Positions 1-8,892 of a stretch of 64,000 nucleotides of DNA are shown here, in pieces. A program made the translations under genes and the position numbers. The notes under the pieces were generated by a model. That model ran no database searches, was not told the DNA's origin, and saw nothing but the letters and a program-made list of their open reading frames with translations. This stretch comes from Peloplasma aerotolerans (GTDB lineage: Bacteria; Bacillota_I; Bacilli_A; Acholeplasmatales; Acholeplasmataceae). Positions within the stretch are counted from its first letter, which is position 1, and each line of letters starts with the position of its first letter. The DNA is taken from contig NZ_JASCXW010000006.1 of NCBI RefSeq assembly GCF_030012175.1, forward strand, positions 1 to 64,000, in the 5' to 3' direction.

Positions 1-1317
1 TACAATGCGTTAGTATCAAGAAACGAACATGAAACAGAGTTTTTACAAGCTACCTTAGAATTATTAGAATCAGTAGATAGCATCATTGATGAGTATCCTC
101 ATTACGAGAAAATGAATATTATTGAAAGAATTTTAGAACCAGAAAGAATTGTTCAATTTAGAGTATCCTGGCTAAATGATCAAAACGAAGTGTGTGTGAA
201 TAGAGGTTATCGTGTACAATACAGTTCTCTAAAAGGACCCTACAAGGGTGGTCTTAGATTTCATCCTTCAGTTAATTTGTCTATTATCAAATTTCTTGCT
301 TTTGAGCAAACATTTAAGAATGCATTAACTTCTCTTTCTTTAGGTGGTTCTAAAGGTGGATCGGATTTTGATCCAAAAGGTAAAAGTGACTTCGAAATCA
401 TGAGATTTTGTCAAAGTTTTATCAGTGAACTTTACCGTCATATTGGTCCAGATATTGATATCCCTGCTGGAGATATTGGAGTTGGACAAAAAGAGATAGG
501 TTACATGTATGGATACTATAAAAAGATAAGAAATGAAATCACTGGTGCATTTACTGGAAAAGGAAAACGCTATGGTGGCTCACTCGTTAGAAAAGAAGCT
601 ACAGGTTATGGTTTATGTTATTTTGTTGATGAAGTCCTAAAAACATTTCATAATACAGGTTTTAAAGACAAGAAAGTTATTGTATCAGGATCTGGTAATG
701 TTGCGATATATGCTGCAGAAAAAGCTATTGAATTAGGTGCACAAGTGATTGCGATGAGTGATTCGTCAGGTTATATCTATAAAAGAGGTGGTATCGATTT
801 AGATATCATTAAAAAAATTAAAGAGGATAATCCTAAGCGAATCAAAGATTATTTAAATGATGATGATAAAGCAACCTATGGAGATAATCCATCAGATATA
901 TGGAAATATAAGTGTGATATTGCTATGCCTTGTGCTACGCAAAATGAACTTGATTACAAATCTGCGCTAAAACTAATTAATAACGATGTTATGATTGTTG
1001 CCGAAGGTGCAAATATGCCTACGACATATAGAGCTGTTGAATTACTCAAAAAACATCATGTTTTATATGCACCTGGAAAAGCTGCAAATGCTGGTGGAGT
1101 TATTGTATCAGGATTAGAAATGGCTCAAAATACCAGTAGATATGCGTGGTCATTTAAACGTATAGACTCAAAACTTGATTCAATCATGCGTGAAATGTTC
1201 CATGAAATACACAGAACATCAAAGAGATATGATCGTGAAAGAGACCTTCTATTTGGAGCAAACATTCTTAGTTTTCATAAAATAGCAAAAGCTATGATGG
1301 AACAAGGTGTTTTATAA
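1..1317 (+). CDS. gdhA: Glutamate dehydrogenase, NADP-type (5' end outside window)
   Basis: Interconverts glutamate and 2-oxoglutarate plus ammonia, linking nitrogen and carbon metabolism in the cytoplasm. The reading frame is open from base 1, so the first Met at 112 is internal and the true start lies left of the window. 438 residues are visible; the family is about 445-450, so only about ten are missing. The substrate-binding glycine/lysine region (YKGGLRFHPSVN), the SLGGSKGG segment, the PAGDIGVG segment and the Rossmann motif SGSGNVA are all intact. A hairpin terminator follows directly. The family is certain; cofactor preference is inferred from similarity to the hexameric NADP-type enzymes. 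Confidence 0.95.
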   Translation, partial: YNALVSRNEHETEFLQATLELLESVDSIIDEYPHYEKMNIIERILEPERIVQFRVSWLNDQNEVCVNRGYRVQYSSLKGPYKGGLRFHPSVNLSIIKFLAFEQTFKNALTSLSLGGSKGGSDFDPKGKSDFEIMRFCQSFISELYRHIGPDIDIPAGDIGVGQKEIGYMYGYYKKIRNEITGAFTGKGKRYGGSLVRKEATGYGLCYFVDEVLKTFHNTGFKDKKVIVSGSGNVAIYAAEKAIELGAQVIAMSDSSGYIYKRGGIDLDIIKKIKEDNPKRIKDYLNDDDKATYGDNPSDIWKYKCDIAMPCATQNELDYKSALKLINNDVMIVAEGANMPTTYRAVELLKKHHVLYAPGKAANAGGVIVSGLEMAQNTSRYAWSFKRIDSKLDSIMREMFHEIHRTSKRYDRERDLLFGANILSFHKIAKAMMEQGVL

Positions 1318-1336
1318 TAATTTATATAAAAATCAT

Positions 1337-1372
1337 AAAATGGGAATAACGGTTCTTTGTTCCCATTTTTTA
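1337..1372 (+). terminator. Intrinsic terminator after gdhA
   Basis: Ten-bp inverted repeat AAAATGGGAA / TTCCCATTTT (1337-1346 and 1360-1369) followed by a T-rich run. Confidence 0.85.
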
Positions 1373-1430
1373 TTTCTCTTTTTTTGAATAAAATCTCAAA
1401 ATTAAATATGTTTTTTTATAACTTATATAT

Positions 1431-1452
1431 TATAATAGCAACAAAGGGGTGG
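1431..1452 (+). promoter_or_regulatory. -10 box and ribosome site of the ABC exporter operon
   Basis: TATAAT at 1431-1436 and AAAGGGGTGG just before the ATG at 1457. No good -35 box is seen 16-18 bases upstream, so the promoter call rests on the -10 box and position after a terminator. Confidence 0.5.
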
Positions 1453-1456
1453 AACG

Positions 1457-2158
1457 ATGAATACAATCATAAAGATTAATAACCTTACAAAATCGTATGG
1501 TAGTTTAAACGCGTTAGTTAATGTCAACCTTGAATTGAAAAAAGGTAAAATCATTGGTTTGTTAGGCCCAAACGGCAGTGGGAAAACAACATTGATTAAA
1601 GTCTTAACAGGTTTGCTAAAGCAATACAGTGGAACTGTTTATATTGATGGACATCTTAAATCAAACAAATCAAAAGCACTAATTTCATATTTGCCAGATC
1701 AACTTTTTTTTGACTCATGGATGAAAATTAAAGATTTAAAAAATTATTACAAAGATATGTATACTGATTTTGATCATGATAGATTTCAAGTTTTATTAAA
1801 AAAGTTTAAAATTGAAGATCGTGTATATATTAAAAAATTGTCAAAAGGAAATCAGGAAAAACTTCAACTAGCTCTTGTTTTATCTAGAAGAGCTAAAATC
1901 TATATTTTTGATGAGCCTATAGGTGGTGTTGATCCAGCACTAAGACAAATTATTCTGGATACCATCATGAACGAACATGAGCCCGATTCAACCGTTCTAC
2001 TTTCAACACATCAAATATATGATGTGGAAAGTCTATTTGATGAAGTTATCTTTTTAAAAGAAGGTCGAGTATTACTACACAAGCCAATTGACGAACTCAT
2101 AGAAACTTCTGGTATGTCCCTACTAGAAACCTTTAAGGAGGTCTTCAAATATGCTTAG
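1457..2158 (+). CDS. ABC transporter ATP-binding protein (CcmA/BcrA type)
   Basis: ATPase that powers the membrane protein encoded next. The 233 residues hold Walker A GPNGSGKTT (37-45), a relaxed signature LSKGNQEKL (about 128), Walker B IYIFDEP (148-154) and a switch His in LSTHQ. The LSKGN signature is typical of the ABC-2/drug and lantibiotic exporter branch rather than importers. The gene overlaps its permease by 8 bases, so the two are translationally coupled. The exported substrate cannot be told from sequence; antibiotic, lipid or peptide export are all possible. Confidence 0.9.
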   Translation: MNTIIKINNLTKSYGSLNALVNVNLELKKGKIIGLLGPNGSGKTTLIKVLTGLLKQYSGTVYIDGHLKSNKSKALISYLPDQLFFDSWMKIKDLKNYYKDMYTDFDHDRFQVLLKKFKIEDRVYIKKLSKGNQEKLQLALVLSRRAKIYIFDEPIGGVDPALRQIILDTIMNEHEPDSTVLLSTHQIYDVESLFDEVIFLKEGRVLLHKPIDELIETSGMSLLETFKEVFKYA

Positions 2159-2894
2159 AAAACTGATTAAACACGAATTTATTGCTAGTTATAGAAGATA
2201 TGTTCCATTTTATATCGCACTACTTGGTCTTGCAGTACTTAACCCATTAACAAGTCTTACAGATGATGCATTTTATATAAATGCAATTTTGCTTTCTGGA
2301 GCAGTTATTATTGTAAGTGTCATGTCATTATTCACCATTTATAATATGATTATTTCTTTAGGTAGACGTGTTTATGGTAAACCTGGATATCTTCTATTTA
2401 CATTACCTGTAAAAACAATTGATATTATGCTTTCTAAAATTCTAGTTAATTTATTTTGGATAATTTGTACTGTCATCATTTCCATCATTACATTTGCTGT
2501 TACATTCTATTTTTTCGATGGTTCGTTTTTAACAGTGTTTAGAATGATCACATTAATGTTTATAGAAAACCCTATGGATGGATTAATTCTAATATTAGCA
2601 CTTTTTATCTATGCTTTATATTCAATTGCCATTTTAATGTTTTTATTTTCATTTCTTAATCTTATTTATAAAGGTGAAAGAAAAATCCTTATGGGTTTAC
2701 TGATATATTTTGGAATGTCTATTGTCATTGATTCAGTCTATCAGATATTTGCAAACTATCAAGATGTATCGATTGATTTGTTAAATTCAACAACATATAT
2801 TGATTGGAGTTTTATAGGAATCTATACATTGATTTCATCAATACTATACATCAGTACATATTACATGATGGATCGTAGTTTAGAACTTCAATAA
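2151..2894 (+). CDS. ABC-2 type permease
   Basis: Integral membrane partner of the preceding ATPase. The 247 residues contain about six hydrophobic segments and no enzymatic motif. The ATG at 2151 follows a strong AAGGAGG that lies inside the ATPase gene. It looks like the membrane half of a small two-gene ABC exporter. A terminator hairpin follows, so the operon contains only these two genes. Confidence 0.85.
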   Translation: MLRKLIKHEFIASYRRYVPFYIALLGLAVLNPLTSLTDDAFYINAILLSGAVIIVSVMSLFTIYNMIISLGRRVYGKPGYLLFTLPVKTIDIMLSKILVNLFWIICTVIISIITFAVTFYFFDGSFLTVFRMITLMFIENPMDGLILILALFIYALYSIAILMFLFSFLNLIYKGERKILMGLLIYFGMSIVIDSVYQIFANYQDVSIDLLNSTTYIDWSFIGIYTLISSILYISTYYMMDRSLELQ

Positions 2895-2914
2895 ATCAAC
2901 TAACTTAATTTAAG

Positions 2915-2948
2915 AGATGATGATTCGTTGGAATATCATCTTTTTTTT
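2915..2948 (+). terminator. Intrinsic terminator after ABC exporter
   Basis: AGATGAT / ATCATCT (2915-2921, 2935-2941) followed by eight T. Confidence 0.8.
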
Positions 2949-2995
2949 ATCTCTATGTAGAATTGTGATAAGATAAGGCTGAAAAAGGTGATACC

Positions 2996-3634
2996 GTGAA
3001 AAAAGATGATTTGTGTGCTATGAGAAAGCAAATGGTCAATGAACAGATTGTTGGTAGAGGCATCAAAACCAAAAAGGTTATTGATGCATTCTTAAAAGTG
3101 CCTAGACATCTATTTATATCAAATATTTATCATCATATGGCTTATGAAGATCATCCACTACCTATCGATGATAACCAAACGATTTCACAACCCTATATGG
3201 TTGCTTTGATGACAGATCATCTTGATATACAAAAAAATGATAAAGTTTTAGAAATCGGCACTGGAAGTGGTTATCAAACAGCCATATTAGCATACCTTTC
3301 AAACCATGTTTACACCATTGAGTTTCATGAATCATTATCTATAAAGGCAAAACAAGTTTTAGATGATTTAGGAAATAAAAATATCCATTACCATATTGGT
3401 AACGGATATCATGGTTTGAATGTATATGCTCCATTTGATAAAATTATGGTTACTGCAGCACCTAAAGATTTTCCTAAGACATTGATCAATCAGTTAAAAG
3501 ATCCTGGAAAAATGGTAATTCCTGTTGGAGATTCAATGCTACAACAGTTGTTTCTTGTAGAAAAAGAAAACCATCAAATCAAAAAAACATTAATAACTTA
3601 TTGTAGATTTGTCGAAATGATAAACAAAGACTAA
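2996..3634 (+). CDS. pcm: Protein-L-isoaspartate O-methyltransferase
   Basis: Uses S-adenosylmethionine to methylate isoaspartyl residues in aged proteins, starting their repair. The 212 residues carry the family's QTISQPYMVALM substrate segment and the SAM-binding motif VLEIGTGSGYQTA. Length is normal for the family. Translation starts at GTG (2996) preceded by AAAAAGGTG. The 3' end overlaps the convergent aldo/keto reductase gene by 4 bases, with no terminator between them. Confidence 0.92.
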   Translation: MKKDDLCAMRKQMVNEQIVGRGIKTKKVIDAFLKVPRHLFISNIYHHMAYEDHPLPIDDNQTISQPYMVALMTDHLDIQKNDKVLEIGTGSGYQTAILAYLSNHVYTIEFHESLSIKAKQVLDDLGNKNIHYHIGNGYHGLNVYAPFDKIMVTAAPKDFPKTLINQLKDPGKMVIPVGDSMLQQLFLVEKENHQIKKTLITYCRFVEMINKD

Positions 3635-4785
3635 CTGTTACTTATCTCTTGATAAAGATTAGATATATCCTGCATAAGCTTGGGTATATTTATTTTTTGT
3701 GGGCACAAAGACATGCATTCTCCACATGAAACACAAAGGTTTGCACGTTTACATTCTTCTAATCTTTCGTATTCTCGTTTAAAATCCATTTTGCTTTTCG
3801 TAATCATATATCGATTATATATTCTCAACAATTCAGGAATATCAACACCTTCTGGACATGGCATACAGTAACTACACCCCGTGCAAGGCACTGCATTGCT
3901 TTCCAGAAACACTTTTAATGCTCGGTCTATAACTGTTTGCTCATCTTGTTTTACAGGCTTAAAATCAGACATTGTTCTAATATTATCTTTTGTTTGTTCT
4001 TCATTAGACATGCCACTTAAAACAACCAAAACATTTGGTTTTGATGCAGCATAACGAATTGCCCAAGATGCAATACTTACATCTGGATTTTTATCAAGTA
4101 AATACGCTTTCGATTTATCAGATAATGACGCTAATAAACCACCTCTTACAGGTTCCATCACAATACAAGGAACTCCGTATTCTTTTACGATTTTATATTG
4201 TGTTTTAGCATCTTGAAACTCCCAGTCTAAATAGTTGAGTTGCAACTGAACAAAATCCCATTTAAACGCATGTATAATTTCATTTAAAATCTCAGGAGTA
4301 TCATGAAAAGAAAATCCTAAATGACGAATTTTCCCTTCTTTTTTCATTTGATATAGGAAATCCATCACACCTGGTATTTGATATGTTTTATAGTTACTTC
4401 TGTTTAAGGCATGGCATAAATAAAAATCAAAATAGTCAACTTGGCACTTCTCTAATTGTTCATAAAAAATTCGCCGAGCATCGTCTAAGGAAACAATTAA
4501 CCAAGTAGGCATTTTGGTTGCTAAGTAAAAAGTGTCCCTAGGATACTTTTTAAGTGCCTGTCCAATAAATGTTTCAGACAGGCCATGATGATAAGGATAT
4601 GCTGTATCAAAATAGTTAACTCCATGTTGATAAGCATAGTCAATCATTTTTAATGCTTGTTTCTCATCAATTTCTGGCTGATCCTTGGATTGTGTAGGGA
4701 ATCGCATACACCCAAATCCCAAAAGAGATGGATTTTTTTCGATACCTTTAAACTTTGTCTCTTTGACAAACACATTTTTTTTCAT
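3631..4785 (-). CDS. Aldo/keto reductase with C-terminal ferredoxin domain
   Basis: A TIM-barrel NAD(P)-dependent reductase fused to a two-cluster ferredoxin tail. Residues 1 to about 280 hold the aldo/keto reductase fold, with the catalytic Tyr region DTAYPYHHG. The last 100 residues carry one canonical cysteine set (CVSCGECMSLCP) and a second cysteine-rich segment (CTGCSYCMPCP). Such fusions are common in anaerobes and probably pass electrons between ferredoxin and a carbonyl substrate; the substrate is unknown. Start taken at the ATG at 4785, seven bases after AGGG; a GTG lies one codon upstream. Confidence 0.9.
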   Translation of the reverse strand: MKKNVFVKETKFKGIEKNPSLLGFGCMRFPTQSKDQPEIDEKQALKMIDYAYQHGVNYFDTAYPYHHGLSETFIGQALKKYPRDTFYLATKMPTWLIVSLDDARRIFYEQLEKCQVDYFDFYLCHALNRSNYKTYQIPGVMDFLYQMKKEGKIRHLGFSFHDTPEILNEIIHAFKWDFVQLQLNYLDWEFQDAKTQYKIVKEYGVPCIVMEPVRGGLLASLSDKSKAYLLDKNPDVSIASWAIRYAASKPNVLVVLSGMSNEEQTKDNIRTMSDFKPVKQDEQTVIDRALKVFLESNAVPCTGCSYCMPCPEGVDIPELLRIYNRYMITKSKMDFKREYERLEECKRANLCVSCGECMSLCPQKINIPKLMQDISNLYQEISNS

Positions 4786-4845
4786 CACAACACCCTACTT
4801 CAGTATACTAAATTTTATAGACAATTTGAAGATATTTTTATAATT

Positions 4846-4882
4846 TAAAAAAATACACAACCAATCATTTTTGGTTGTGTAT
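4846..4882 (-). terminator. Terminator of the NhaC gene
   Basis: Perfect 12-bp arms, ATACACAACCAA (4853-4864) and its complement (4871-4882), with a 6-base loop. The minus-strand transcript continues into a T-run. Confidence 0.9.
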
Positions 4883-4889
4883 CTTACTT

Positions 4890-6434
4890 TTACTCTTTTT
4901 CAGTTTGTAATTCTTGGACCTTATCCGCTTTTTTTAGAAAAATAACTTTCCAATATTTAGTAAATAAGAAGATTAAGATTGCAATAATCAAATATGATAG
5001 TACTAATATTTCAGTTAATCCATATACCAAATATCCGAATGCTGCAATACCTGCAGTAACTAATGCATATGGCAATTGAGAAATAAAGTGTGAATGTAAT
5101 GTTGATCTTGCTCCTGTTGCAGATAAAACAGTCGTATCAGAAATTGGTGATGAATGATCCCCAAATACTGCTCCACCTAAAACTGCTGCAACGATTGCTG
5201 GCATAAATATAGGGTTTGTTGCCATTGCAATTGGAATTGCGATTGGCAATAAAATACCAAATGAGCCCCAGCTTGTTCCTGTAGCAAATGCAATACCACC
5301 AGCGATAAAGAACATAACAAGTGGTACTAAAGCAGGAGATAAACTTGTTCCTGATATTGCAGCAGCAATTAAATCTCCAGTGCCTAAATCTTGAATAGCA
5401 CCTGATACCATCCAAGCAAGCACTAAGATAGCTACTGCTGATTTAAACATCGATAACATACCCTTACCACTTACAACAGCGATTGACTTAATTTTAACTG
5501 CTCTATCAGTTAATGCGAAGATCACTGCTGTTATGTATGCGGATAACCCACCAAGGAATAGTGGAACTGTAATTTCTTGGTCCATAATCTCTGATGGAAC
5601 AAAACCTGCTTTTAAGAACATCATAAAGAATGTTACAAAAACTAAAACAAGTATAGGTACTATTAAAGACCATTGTGTAGCTCTGGTTCCTTCTATCTTA
5701 ACTTGAGATACTGCTTGTGCTGCATCTAGCTTAGAAACATCGTCACCTGATGCTGAAGCATCTTCAAACTGCTTCATTGCACCAAAGTTGATTCCTAATT
5801 TAATAACTAAGAAAACCATGATGATTGCTGTAATTGGGTAGAATTGATAAGGTACAGCAGCAAGGAATCCAGAGAATCCTGTATGCGTTGTATAACCACT
5901 ATTAACAAATAAGCCACCCATCATACCAATAATATATGCTCCCCATGTAGAAATAGGCATTAAGATAACGACTGGAGCACTTGTTGAGTCAATAATATAA
6001 GCTAACTTAGCACGAGATATTTTGTATTGATCTGTAATTGGTTTAGAAACTTCACCAATAACTAAGGCATTAAAGTAATCATCAATACAAATAATGATAC
6101 CTAGAATCCATGTTAATAATTGAGCAGCAACTGGGTTTTTCACTTTTGAAACAGCCCAATTAGCAAATGCTAAAATACCGCCCATTAAAGTAATTACCGC
6201 TGTAATGCCCCCAATAATAACGACAAATCCAATGATTGGTAGATACCAATCTAAACTTGTTGCGATTCCAATAAAACTTCCCCAAATGTATGTCACCATA
6301 CCAATAATACTCCACTCAGCATAGATCAATGCCGCTAGAATAATTCCTATTCCTAAAGAAATAAGTACTTTTCTTGTAGCAATGACCAATACAATCATGA
6401 CCAATGCTGGTAATAACGATAGAAATAACTGCAC
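4890..6434 (-). CDS. nhaC: Na+/H+ antiporter, NhaC family
   Basis: A 514-residue membrane protein with about 12 hydrophobic helices. It carries the NhaC-type conserved loop GDHSSPISDTTVLSATGA near residue 430 and an earlier acidic stretch ICIDDYFNALVIG. Members exchange sodium for protons or carry related solutes (malate/lactate exchangers share the fold), so the exact substrate is open. It starts at GTG (6434) behind AAAGGAGA and is monocistronic, with its own promoter and terminator. The C-terminus ends in a charged cytoplasmic tail. Confidence 0.9.
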   Translation of the reverse strand: MQLFLSLLPALVMIVLVIATRKVLISLGIGIILAALIYAEWSIIGMVTYIWGSFIGIATSLDWYLPIIGFVVIIGGITAVITLMGGILAFANWAVSKVKNPVAAQLLTWILGIIICIDDYFNALVIGEVSKPITDQYKISRAKLAYIIDSTSAPVVILMPISTWGAYIIGMMGGLFVNSGYTTHTGFSGFLAAVPYQFYPITAIIMVFLVIKLGINFGAMKQFEDASASGDDVSKLDAAQAVSQVKIEGTRATQWSLIVPILVLVFVTFFMMFLKAGFVPSEIMDQEITVPLFLGGLSAYITAVIFALTDRAVKIKSIAVVSGKGMLSMFKSAVAILVLAWMVSGAIQDLGTGDLIAAAISGTSLSPALVPLVMFFIAGGIAFATGTSWGSFGILLPIAIPIAMATNPIFMPAIVAAVLGGAVFGDHSSPISDTTVLSATGARSTLHSHFISQLPYALVTAGIAAFGYLVYGLTEILVLSYLIIAILIFLFTKYWKVIFLKKADKVQELQTEKE

Positions 6435-6470
6435 TTTTTAATTTCTCCTTTTTTTTAGTTTGTTATTGTT

Positions 6471-6498
6471 ATCATATCATGAGATATTTGAATATCAA
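6471..6498 (-). promoter_or_regulatory. NhaC promoter with overlapping palindrome
   Basis: On the minus strand, -35 TTGATA (6493-6498), 16-bp spacer, -10 TATGAT (6471-6476). The palindrome GATATT-TG-AATATC (6483-6496) covers the spacer and part of the -35 box, where a repressor could sit. Confidence 0.55.
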
Positions 6499-6608
6499 AA
6501 TAAATTTTTGAAAAATTGTGATTTTTTTTCAATTATTTAATATATCATACAAAATGAATAAAACAATCCCGTAATTAGTCTCTTTTTAAATCGAATCATT
6601 AAATAGAG

Positions 6609-7094
6609 TTAGTCAACAATTATCGTCTTTGCCCATGAAAAATATGTATCTTTATGCTTATCTAAGTTCTTGTTTAGACAACCAAAGTTCATTGAATAAT
6701 AATGATTTTGTCCCTCCATGACAATAAGCATATATCCATACTCAACCTCACTAACTGTTGCAGAATAATATGCATACAAATAATAAATACCATCTTCATC
6801 AAAGGTTTCTACTTGTGCATTAACATTCCCATTAGCAAGTACAGCATCTATATATTTTCTCAAAGTGTTGATGTTATAAACAGCAAGTTCTGATTTGCTT
6901 TCTCGCATACCCATAAAAATGTGATTCATGGATTCTAAATACAATGGTGCTTGGATTACTTCTTTTTCAATAAAATCTTCCGTTAACGTAATCGTTATTC
7001 CAGCACTAGAAAAATCTTTAGGCTTAGAGCCACATGCCGTTAGTGTTAAAACAATCACAAAAAAAATAGCTGCGATAAAAATTTTCTTATTCAT
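6609..7094 (-). CDS. Small lipoprotein of unknown function
   Basis: 161 residues. A short basic start, a hydrophobic stretch and the lipobox LTAC (Cys 21) mark it as an exported lipoprotein anchored to the outer membrane leaflet. The mature part is an alpha/beta mix with no recognised motif. RBS GGGGAA precedes the ATG. It stands alone between the antiporter and the truncated AI-2E-like gene; no functional link to either is evident. Confidence 0.75.
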   Translation of the reverse strand: MNKKIFIAAIFFVIVLTLTACGSKPKDFSSAGITITLTEDFIEKEVIQAPLYLESMNHIFMGMRESKSELAVYNINTLRKYIDAVLANGNVNAQVETFDEDGIYYLYAYYSATVSEVEYGYMLIVMEGQNHYYSMNFGCLNKNLDKHKDTYFSWAKTIIVD

Positions 7095-7175
7095 ATATTT
7101 TCCCCAATCAATTTATATTTGACTATATTATATAACATAGCAATCATAATATGGTCACTATTTTTTGATTTCATT

Positions 7176-7204
7176 AAAAAAAGTCTCAGATATCGAGACT
7201 TTTT
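7176..7204 (-). terminator. Terminator after AI-2E-like gene
   Basis: Ten-bp perfect arms AAAAAGTCTC / GAGACTTTTT (7178-7187, 7195-7204), T-run on the minus strand. Confidence 0.85.
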
Positions 7205-7217
7205 AATTATATAAGTG

Positions 7218-8033
7218 CTATTTATTTTCTATTTCCACTTCACTTAACTTGAGTGTTTCTATATCATTTTGATTTACTTCTTTAATATATTGCAAAGAAA
7301 CTTTAATTGTTCCTGCTATAGGTATAGCCAATAAAAATCCAATGAATCCAAAAACACCACCGAAAAACAGGAAACTAGACAATACAGCAAGTGGATGAAT
7401 GTGAACCTGTTTTCCAAAAATTTGAGGTTGGACAATGCTACTTTCTAAAATTTCTTCAATGAGATTCAATACAAATATAATGATAATACCTACTAAATAG
7501 ATGTTAGTATCATTTACTTGTCCGTGTTCTAGGTGTAAGGTCACAAGCAAAATTACTGGTAAAGACATGCTTATCCAAACACCGATATAGGGTAGAACAC
7601 TAAATAACCCCATCATGACACCAAATAATATGGCGATATGCAAGCTAAAGTTTGGAATAAAAAATGACAATATACCATAAGTTATGATAAAAAACCCTGC
7701 AACAAAGACCATCATAAGCCCTTGTCCTCTTAGGTAATTTTGAATGACAACATCACTTCTTTTTCCCAACTCAACAGCATGATGTCGAACATTTTCGGGT
7801 ATAACTTTTGAAATGTTCGTAAAAATATACGCTTTTTCTTTAATCAAATAATACATAAATACAGGTGTTAAAATCAGAATAAACAGGATATTCAATATGC
7901 TCGATGCTACACCAGATAATGTGATGAATATCGTTCCAATCATTGAAAAAAGTTTATCTATTGAAAAACCTTGATTGAGAATTTCATCAATAATCTGTCT
8001 TAATCCTGTTCCACCAAGATACTCATTTATCAC
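7218..8033 (-). pseudogene. AI-2E family transporter, N-terminally truncated
   Basis: 271 residues matching the C-terminal two thirds of the AI-2E/PerM family (normally about 350). It shows the helix ILNILFILILTPVFMYYLI, the YLRGQG motif and the closing helices. The N-terminal first helices and linker are absent. The frame opens with GTG at 8031-8033 but no Shine-Dalgarno is visible, and an in-frame TAG lies eight codons upstream. The preceding gene's terminator ends about 70 bases away, so the missing part cannot be hidden there. Either a 5'-deleted remnant or a short variant; downstream coding is intact. Confidence 0.55.
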
Positions 8034-8097
8034 ATTTATGATATTTCTGGATTGCTAATAATTTGATCTCTTTACTATATTTTTGTTTTCTTCCCAT

Positions 8098-8164
8098 AAA
8101 AGAAAAAATCCCCTTTCTATAAACATCTACAATTAATTATTTGTAGTGTCTACTTTAAGGGGAT
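8098..8164 (-). terminator. Terminator of FMN reductase gene
   Basis: Arms ATCCCCTT / AAGGGGAT (8108-8115, 8157-8164) enclose a second inner stem CTACAA/TTGTAG. The minus transcript then runs into a T-rich tract. An unusually long composite hairpin. Confidence 0.8.
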
Positions 8165-8208
8165 CATATCAATAGGTCGTCAAATGGGTTTTATATTCTT
8201 TTATTAAG

Positions 8209-8757
8209 TTAAGCTCTTAATGGCTTAAGTGCATTGGCCCAACTCAATAATTGCTCAAATAATGTATTTAATTGTTCTGCGTGATGTTCTTTTGGTTTAA
8301 ATATAGAGTGTTTCTCAAAATCTGTAAACGTTGATAAAACAACATGGGTTCTTATTGTTGCAATATATTGTTCAGCAAGTACACTTCTTAATTGTTCTGC
8401 GGATCGTGTTCCACCAGCATTACCGTAACTAACTAAACCTGCAGCTTTATTAAACCAAGGTTCTCTTGCATGGTCAATTGCATTCTTAAGTGCTCCTGGC
8501 ATACCATGATTATACTCCGGAACGATAAATATAAATCCATCAAGTGCATCTAGTTTTTCTCTCCATCTAAGGATACCTTCTTTTTCTGAAGACTCTCCAA
8601 GTAGTGGTAGATTAAAATCTTTAATGTCAATAAGTTCATATTCAGCATCATTTCTTTGGTCTGCTAATTTTTTAACCCATGAGCCTACCTGTGGACTCAC
8701 TCTACCTTTTCTAGTGCTTCCTAGAATAATACCTATCTTTAATTTTTTTTGATCCAT
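8209..8757 (-). CDS. NADPH-dependent FMN reductase (flavodoxin-like)
   Basis: A 182-residue flavoprotein reducing FMN, quinones or azo compounds with NAD(P)H. The N-terminal phosphate-binding loop GSTRKGRVSP and the family motif PEYNHGMPGALKNAID place it in the NADPH-dependent FMN reductase/azobenzene reductase family. The length is normal. The ATG at 8757 follows a strong AAAGGAGGT. Monocistronic, with its own terminator. Likely a general redox or detoxifying enzyme; the natural substrate is unknown. Confidence 0.9.
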   Translation of the reverse strand: MDQKKLKIGIILGSTRKGRVSPQVGSWVKKLADQRNDAEYELIDIKDFNLPLLGESSEKEGILRWREKLDALDGFIFIVPEYNHGMPGALKNAIDHAREPWFNKAAGLVSYGNAGGTRSAEQLRSVLAEQYIATIRTHVVLSTFTDFEKHSIFKPKEHHAEQLNTLFEQLLSWANALKPLRA

Positions 8758-8840
8758 TGAAGTTACCTCCTTTGTCTCTTACTTACACTTATATTATATG
8801 TTACATCTGCTAAACTGTAAAGTTGAGTACTCTTTACACA

Positions 8841-8884
8841 TAAAAAAATGGCTATATCCAGATGATAGATACAACCATTTTTAT
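8841..8884 (-). terminator. Terminator of orphan solute-binding protein gene
   Basis: Imperfect inverted repeat AAATGGTTGTATC against AAATGGCTATATC (minus strand), followed by seven T. Confidence 0.75.
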
Positions 8885-8892
8885 TATGTTTT

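Noticed and set aside
5137-5415. 92-aa minus-strand reading frame inside nhaC
   Set aside because: Shifted frame of the antiporter gene, with Cys/Arg/Trp-rich nonsense composition.
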